Shown: piece by piece, positions 57,193-64,000 of the stretch
How the letters are laid out: every line of letters starts with the position of its first letter
Position numbering within the stretch: the stretch's first letter is position 1
NCBI GenBank assembly: GCA_010645155.1
Contig: CM021322.1
Location: forward strand, 8,017,899-8,081,898
Source: Tigriopus japonicus
Taxonomy: Eukaryota; Arthropoda; Copepoda; Harpacticoida; Harpacticidae
Reading direction: 5' to 3'
Length of the DNA stretch: 64,000 bases
The notes under the pieces: model-generated
Seen by the model: the letters and a program-made list of their open reading frames with translations, nothing else
The model's database searches: none
Told to the model about the DNA's origin: nothing
Translations under genes and position numbers: made by a program

Positions 57193-59537
57193 ATATGATC
57201 TCTTTGCTCCCACTATATTGCTAGATGCCTTCAACGACTGACCTATTGTTCTACTAGCAAATTATTTTAATGTCCTCATGTCATGTAACCTCCATCTCAC
57301 TCTATTACATACCAACGTCAATCTTTCAAATGATATTTCAGTTACTTTTCTTAAACTCCTGCATTAGGTTATTTTTTCTACCCTAACGAGTTCGTCTCCC
57401 AATACCAAAGAGTGATCCATTTTAAATTGAAAAAAAATATGACTTATTTTTAACAGAATTATTAATTATGACTTGGAGCTGTTTTAAATGCATCTGTCCT
57501 TTAAGGAGCAAGTGCGCAGTTGTTGCTGCTAAAACAAACTAGACTGCGCTGTTTGTGGTTGCACTCTTCATATCATAGTGCATAGGTTTGATTCAAAGTG
57601 GATTTTGTGGTCAACAAGGCAGTCAGTCAGCTAGATCATGGTGGAATGGAAAAAGGACCGCATGCACATTGAATGGGTCGTGTCTAATGACGTTTTCGGG
57701 GCCTTTGTCTTTTAGTCTTGCATGGCTAGTTGGTTGGCTTTGACGGGAGTCTCTTGAATGAGTGGGTCCGATAAATAAATAGATAGATGTATTGAAGATG
57801 AATCATAACACAAGAGAGAGACCAACGAGATTCCGACTAAGGCCTCGACAGTTTCACAACAAACACTAAAGAATTGTCCTTGGTCCCTTTTGACCGTAGA
57901 ATAGCCCATTGATTTCTGCATTGAGTCAGCAAGAGATAGCTTCCAATCAGCCTCTGTTCCGAATTTATCTCAGGGATTCAACCAGTCTTGATAAGAAGTG
58001 AATGAAGACCATATTGAGGGAAACCTTGATCCACACAGAAAGATGAGAAATTTGATCTGTTCAGAGCAGATCAACGCGTCATCTCTCATTTGTCATCAAC
58101 ACGCGGTCCCAAATGGTTCCAAATGGTCCCACTTTCCCCTTTCTCCTTCCTTTGAACACTCTTCTAAATTGCTAGACATGATTGAGATGGAATAGTCGGG
58201 AAAACTAATGGGCTGGAATCAACACTCTATGGAATAATCAATTTCAAATCAATGAAAGAAAATTATCAAAATTTTGGAATTTGCATGTTGCAATTGCACG
58301 TTGTAAAGAAAAGAAACTCGTTTTCGTAGGTACAAAAGGGTAATGATATCCTACACATGTATTCTTCCATTTTTTCTCTTTTATAACTAAAAAAAAAATA
58401 TTTTTGGTTGGACTTTCCATACAATACAACGCCAATTCAGTATGGGGTGATTCATGAGAAAAAGATCAAAAAACCATGTTTTCATCCCAGAAATGTTAGA
58501 ACACTTCTCCATAGCTTTGATCGTAGTCTAAGTTGCAGGGGACAAGAAATTGGTGTCTCGACCATTACTTTTACAAATTTGAAACTTCAAGAGAAAAGTC
58601 ATCGTCTCCTTAATATGCAATTGGGATAAAACGACCTTTCCATATTTTTGAGGTACGTATTTTGCAAAATATTTGCAATTAAGCTGATGTTCGTTTGAGG
58701 TTCCAATCGCAAGTTGTAGATGTTATGTTAAAAGTGTTTCATGTTTTTGGATCCCTCTGTAGTTTTTGCTCAATGAGAGAATGAAAACAAAAAGCCAATG
58801 AAAATTAGGAGTTTGCTTTAAGGCCTCCCTAGTGAATAGAATAGTCCAAAAAGTTTGCCAAGAATAATGATGGGCCCCTTTTAGACCCCTGCGGTTATAG
58901 ACTATTTTATATTGGTCATTGGTGAATTGGTGACTTCGAAGATCATTAAAAAGGCTTTCTCTTCTCAAGGCTTCAAGAAACGAACTGTATCTAAAATTAT
59001 AGAAGGCCAAAAAATATTCATTCGCTCTCTTGAATCTAGAAGCAACGGACCCAATTTTATATTTAGCCTCTTTTGTAGAAAGAAAGATGTGCGTGTTGAG
59101 AAACCGAGAAACAAATGAAACAGAAGCTACATTGGCTGAATAAACAAACTCGGGTTTCTTTTGAAAGGCTCTTCAAGATGTTGGTGAAAGGATTCTCGGC
59201 TTCTGTCAATTCGATAGGAATAAATTAAATCGTGGAAAAGAACTTTCCAACAAGGAATCGCTTGTCATCCTTAAGCAAACTTGGTTCGTTGCACTTATCA
59301 CCTTTCCAGATGGAAGGATGACACAAGGAAGGACACCAGATGAAAAAAAATGAACCTAAATGACTTCGATGCTCCATTCTTAAATTGGCTGTCAACACAA
59401 AACCTGTTGATCTGTTGGCAGATCTGTAAAACCCTTGAATAATGGGTTGAGAAGGAATAGTATAAAAAAATTATGATATTAAAAAACGAAACAATTTCGT
59501 TGTCTCGAGTGTTTTTGGTTAACTAAAGATATTCAAA
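57193..59537. other. Unassigned DNA
   Basis: No gene was recognised. A mariner-like end (GGGGTGATTCATGAGAAAAA and AACCATGTTTTCAT) is at 58443-58490, and the dispersed repeat shared with 20228 is at 59408-59465. A 68-codon + frame at 58912-59118 has no motif. Confidence 0.45.
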
Positions 59538-60600
59538 ATGAAGAAGATGATGTCCGCCCTGTTAGCTCCCCTCTTCTCCGGATTGGCCGAGGATTGGAAA
59601 CTCCTTCCTGATTTCCAATTCGGTTTCCGGAAAAGCCGCTCAACCACCTCGGCAGCCACTATCCTCTACGAAATCGTGCAGGTGAACATCAGCACTAAGA
59701 TGAGAGTCTATGGGTGCTTTGTGGACTTCTCCAGAGCATTGGACAAGGTGGATCCGACGCGGTTATTCCTCAAACTCCAACAATGGGAAATTCCGCGTTC
59801 AATGTGTGTCCTGCTAGCCAAAATCTAGGTTGGACTCAAATGCTCCATTTGTTCTGGTGGGGAACTATCCCCTTGTTACTTCACCTCTATTGGGCTTCCA
59901 CAAGGGGATCCACTATCGCCATTCCTTTTTAACATTTATGTATCTGACCTGCCCGAAGCCCTTTCTCACCAAGGCCCCATCATCAATCACAATAGACTGC
60001 ACATCTGCAATAGACTGCCCATCAAGAACCTTCCTCTTCCAATAGTGCTTCAACTCTTCCGGACTTTCATCACCCCCCATCTTCCTCTAAGGCCTTCACC
60101 TCTGGCTCTCCAACTCCGCTCAATCCGCCCTCAAGTCCGCCGATGCCACTTACACCAAATTTCTCAAACGATACCTCTGCGTGCCCTAATAGGCCAAAAT
60201 GCATGCAAAACTGAGCTCTTCACCATCGGGCTGGGAAGGTTAGTGTCCAACAGTGTTAGGAACCTGACCTTTCCAGAGGTAATGTCTGGACACAAGCCGT
60301 CCTTCCCGGTCAAGGACTTGACAACACCTTATTGTCCTTGGCCTGACATCCCTTCGGAATATTGGCGGTCACGCACCTTCGTTCGGCTTCCTGCCCAACT
60401 CCATCAAAGACGGGAACTGACGAAGGACTTGTTCAATCTGACCCACCTCCTCGACTGCAATAACCAAGAGTTTCATCATCTACCGCTACCCAGCTGCATC
60501 TATACTATCTGTCAATCTCCTCTTCATTTCTTTCATGTGCACTTGATCGTTTCTTGTCAACTCACTCTGATATCACGATTTTACGGAACTATTTTTTGAC
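59538..60600 (+). pseudogene. LINE (non-LTR) reverse transcriptase remnant
   Basis: The frame from 59538 reads LLPDFQFGFRKSRSTTSAAT then CFVDFSRALDKVDPTRLF, the finger/palm block with the first catalytic Asp (FVDF). After a stop at about 59826 and shifts, a second frame reads GLPQGDPLSPFLFNIYVSDL (about 59898-59957), the RT PQG motif. The YADD box expected next is missing: the sequence jumps to a C-terminal region with SAQSALKSADATYTKFLKRY (about 60113-60172), typical of the domain after RT, then further frames to 60600. Frameshifts, stops and the missing box make it inactive. The clade is not determined. Confidence 0.85.
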
Positions 60601-63453
60601 GTTTTCATCCATTGACCTGTCTTTCTCATTGCTATATGTATGACTTAACATATATTCTAAACATATTCCTTTTAGTTTACACGAGTTGACATAACGAAAA
60701 GTCGCAATTAAGATTATTATTATCAATATCAAAAATTTTGCTCTGCAAGCTTGAAAGATGAAGAAGACAAGGAAGTAACCAGGGCTCAATGAATGAGAAA
60801 TATCTGGGGGGTTTTGCCATTTTTTGAGCTCTTTTGACCTTTTTTGCACTTTATTTTGCGCTTTTTAGTCTGGTTTTTGTGCGATATTTGGTAACTAAAA
60901 GTTTATGCTTATTTGAGCTATTTGCCTCTCTCTGCTCATAAGCGTCAAACGCAGTATCACATAAGCTCAAATTTTCGTTTTGAAATTCATAAGGACCTAT
61001 CGTCAACAATGGAAGCTGTATTAATTTGAAAATTGCTCTTCACCGTATTGTCAACATAAAAAATGATCATAAAGAAACAGTGGACAAAAAAGGAAGTGAA
61101 AGTAGTCTTTAAAACGTGTTCCATAATTTTGCATTTAACCCTTTTTTACCCTTTTTACACACACATTTACCTCTGCCAGATCCATGATGTAATGTTCATT
61201 GAAATAACAATTTCGTGTTTGCAATTAAATTTTCTAGTAAATTGCAATTAATTACATTTAAAGTACACTAATTGTTATTGTAATTAATTTCATCTAAAGT
61301 CAAAGTAACTGTAATTGCAAATAATTACATTTGCGCCAATGTACTTTGCATTTTTCAAACTGAGGAAGTTCTGGAATAAACCATTTCGCAGATTTTTTAA
61401 TATTTTTAAATATATTTTCAGTGCATAAATTAATTCACCTAAAATTAATAAGTTTTTTAATCCTCTTTACACATTTTACGCTAAAGGGCAAAGAAAAATA
61501 GCTGGATTTAAATAATAACGTAATTTTCGGAACTCTGGAAATTTCAGTATTTTTCAGACAACCTTTGGTCTTCTATTTGTGAAAGTTGTCCTCCAAAATG
61601 CAAATTATCTCGCATCTGTCAAGGTCTGTAGAAATAATGTCCTTCTAAAAATAGTTCAGCTTTACTTTTTGGGGCTTTTTTCGAAGATGAAAAAAAAATG
61701 AAGGAATTTTTGCACCAAATGCAGTAGTAGTAGCAGTCCGAATATCTTCATGATTTCAAACACTTTTACCTCTAAAAGGTATGGTAATATTGATCTTATT
61801 TGTACTGCAACATGGAACCTCTGAGAATTGGAACACCTTATCTAACTCGTTGATCGCGGGGTTCATTCAAACCGTCACGTTGTGAACGTTTTCCCTAAGG
61901 CTATTGATCAAATAGTTTAAGAGCCCTATGCAAAACTGTTCTTGTCCAAAGTTGTCAAGAAACCATTCTCTTGTTCCGTTCTTCAATGTTTGTTTGTTCT
62001 TTCGGTTTTTGTCACTTGAAGTAGAAGCAACGCCTTGCGTTTATCATACCTATTGATCAAAGTTATTGAATATCTTAAACGAGCCTTTTATACTTAATAT
62101 TGCTCAGAAAAGGCCGCTTTGCCAATTTGTAACAACTGCAAAAGTTGTAACGTTGTAATTTTCGAAGCCTTTTTATTTTGGACGTGTCGGGTGAGGGCGG
62201 TAAATACTGCAAAAAATATCACTAAATGAATTGAGCGTCCCATTAGCGTTGGATTCATTAAAGCAAGAATAGAGAGCTCCAAAACCTCAAAATGCAGCAA
62301 ATGAACGTATTGCTAAAACATGCAGCAGTGATGAAATGATTATTGCAAGAATTTCTGAGAAACCTACGCAGTAGCTGTCTTGATAAATTTACATATTTGT
62401 CTTTGTGAATTAATGGCGCCTGTGTGTAAAGTAGAACACTGCAAAACAGTTATCACGATGTCAAGTCTTTTGTTTTCATTGTCATTGTTTCAAGCTAATC
62501 AAAGATGAAGATGAATAAAAGAATAATTTGTAAATTAAATTGGATTCTTGGACAGAAATCCATCTCACCAAAAAAAGAAATTTTGGGTAAAGCTTGAAAT
62601 AACAAACTTGTCGTTAGCTTGTCGTTTTGCAATAACGAGTATCTTTCTTGGGATACTGTCACACATTTTCTGAGCTGAGAACAGGCATCAAATTGCATTT
62701 GCAAGTTGAACTTTTATTGGAAAATGAATGTAATATATTCTAATGATGAACTTTTATGATGTTTATTAACAACACATAACAACTGGCATCGTACTCTAAA
62801 AAGTTCCAATCGAATTCCGACCAAATATTTGACTCTGGTTGAGACAAGCGTTGTCGGAAAGGCAGATCAAATTGCATGAAAAATTGACACTTTTGTTACT
62901 TGCAAAAGTTGCGTTTTTGTGGGGGACCTCCCAATCGGATTTTACTTGAACAAGTCCAAACGTTCTTAAAAGTTAGATGTAATATATTTTGCGCATTTTA
63001 ACTACCTTTGTCGCTCCTCAAAACGTTTCGTCTGTTGCTTGCTCTTCAGTGGGGTGAAGTGGGTACCAGATTGGGATCCTCTTTCATGCTGTTTTGAACC
63101 ATTTTTGCAATACCCATGAAGTGATTCTACATCAAGATTAATGTGTCTTTGCTCACCATCATTCTTCACGCTTGAGCGGAGAAACCCCCAAAATAATACA
63201 TTGAATTGCTCGGTCGAACCATGCATTTTTCAAATCTTGAATCTTTTTCTTTTTGCCATGAGCGAGATTTTGCAATATTGAACATTTCGAATGACGTCAG
63301 TATAATGCCAAATTTAGAACAAACAGCACAATGGTGGGTTCATGGTGTTTGCATAATCCATTTTAATTTGTGACACGATGTATTTAGTTTAAACAGAAGC
63401 ACGTTTCACGTGATTTGAAGATTTTGAATTTTGCTCGTTGTAGTGATTTATGC
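60601..63453. other. Unassigned AT-rich DNA
   Basis: No gene was recognised. The 61190-61340 part is rich in AATTACATTT and AATTGCAAT words in both orientations but no clean element can be drawn. Open frames are below 90 codons. Confidence 0.45.
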
Positions 63454-63460
63454 CATTGAC

Positions 63461-63618
63461 CATAGATATCTTGACTACTGGATGTCGTACAACCGACCGC
63501 TTGGTTGGTAAATTAGTACATTGAACAGTCTCCTGGGAATTGATCACAAATCGGTTTATTGTACTGTTTTTCCAACCAACCAAGCGGTCGTCCGCCATCC
63601 AGTGTCAAGAAATCTATG
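63461..63618. mobile_element. Short inverted-repeat element with 7- or 8-bp duplication
   Basis: The left end CATAGATATCTTGACTACTG and the inverted right end CATAGATTTCTTGACACTGG match. Inner CAACCGACCGCTTGGTTGG words pair as well. CATTGAC (or CATTGACC if the first C is shared) occurs at 63454 and 63619. At 158 bp it has no coding capacity. The duplication length fits hAT or P-type elements. Confidence 0.78.
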
Positions 63619-63626
63619 CATTGACC

Positions 63627-64000
63627 ACTGAATTCCTAGACTGCGTTGCCGCCGCCAATCATCAGATTTTCTTACATCAGTAGGGAAGAAACAGATTGTG
63701 GCGGGAGAACGCAACCGTCCAAGGAAAGCGGTTTTAAGCCCCTTTGAGTATGAGTTTTACGTGCTTAGCCCCATACCATAACACTGGGAACCCTCTGGAA
63801 GTGTGGAAGTTGACTCCTGATCCCTAAACTTTAATGTTTTGTCCTGGAAATTTGCAAATCCAACCTCTCTTCATAAAGAAATGTGAAAGCAGGCGGATTG
63901 TTGGGGAGGATGAAAGTCCAATAAAAGAACAATGATTGAAACCATAAGCCATACTTTCCTCATGTAAGAGTCTTTAGGTATGTACATATTAGTGAAACCA
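63627..64000. other. Unassigned right edge
   Basis: Nothing recognisable was seen in the last 370 bases. Confidence 0.4.

Overview
This window is nuclear DNA from an animal, most likely an arthropod; a crustacean is possible but unproven. It is AT-rich. The genes are sparse and have GT-AG introns of 0.3-4.9 kb. Much of the rest is nested transposon debris: hAT-like, Mutator-like and mariner-like elements, many short foldback elements, tRNA-derived SINEs, a BEL/Pao LTR retrotransposon and a LINE. No operons, rRNA, functional tRNA or CRISPR array is visible.

The one confidently recognised host gene is on the + strand at 23602-45261. It encodes a Cys-loop (pentameric) ligand-gated anion channel subunit. 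I rebuilt it from ten exons whose splice phases all agree, giving a 516-residue protein with signal peptide, extracellular ligand-binding domain, both disulfide loops, M1-M4 and a long Cys/His-rich M3-M4 loop. From memory it best resembles the arthropod group that contains Drosophila CG7589, CG6927 and CG11340 (pHCl-2/Hodor, acid- and zinc-responsive chloride channels). Its introns carry several short inverted-repeat elements. A lone signal-peptide exon at 54936-55027 with the same donor phase may begin a second gene that continues past the right edge.

Layout. 1-218: 36-bp minisatellite. 770-3513: a minus-strand ORF of unknown function, broken by a 2.1-kb hAT-like foldback element with an 8-bp target duplication. 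3567-4356: foldback element. 5232-5998: hAT-like element. 7375-8167: an 80-bp direct duplication around a SINE. 8795-9297: short hAT-like element. 10831-13250: decayed BEL/Pao retrotransposon on the minus strand, interrupted by a foldback element and a SINE. 13614-20745: 7.1-kb element with 162-bp terminal inverted repeats and a 9-bp target duplication (Mutator-like), itself split by a 3.2-kb inverted-repeat element related to the one inside the BEL copy. 21634-22480: a hAT-like element nested in a foldback element. 23.6-45.3 kb: the channel gene. 45.3-64 kb: mostly unassigned DNA with short inverted-repeat elements, a LINE reverse transcriptase remnant (59538-60600) and the orphan signal-peptide exon.

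Homology statements rest on recognised motifs and memory of the families. No database search was possible.
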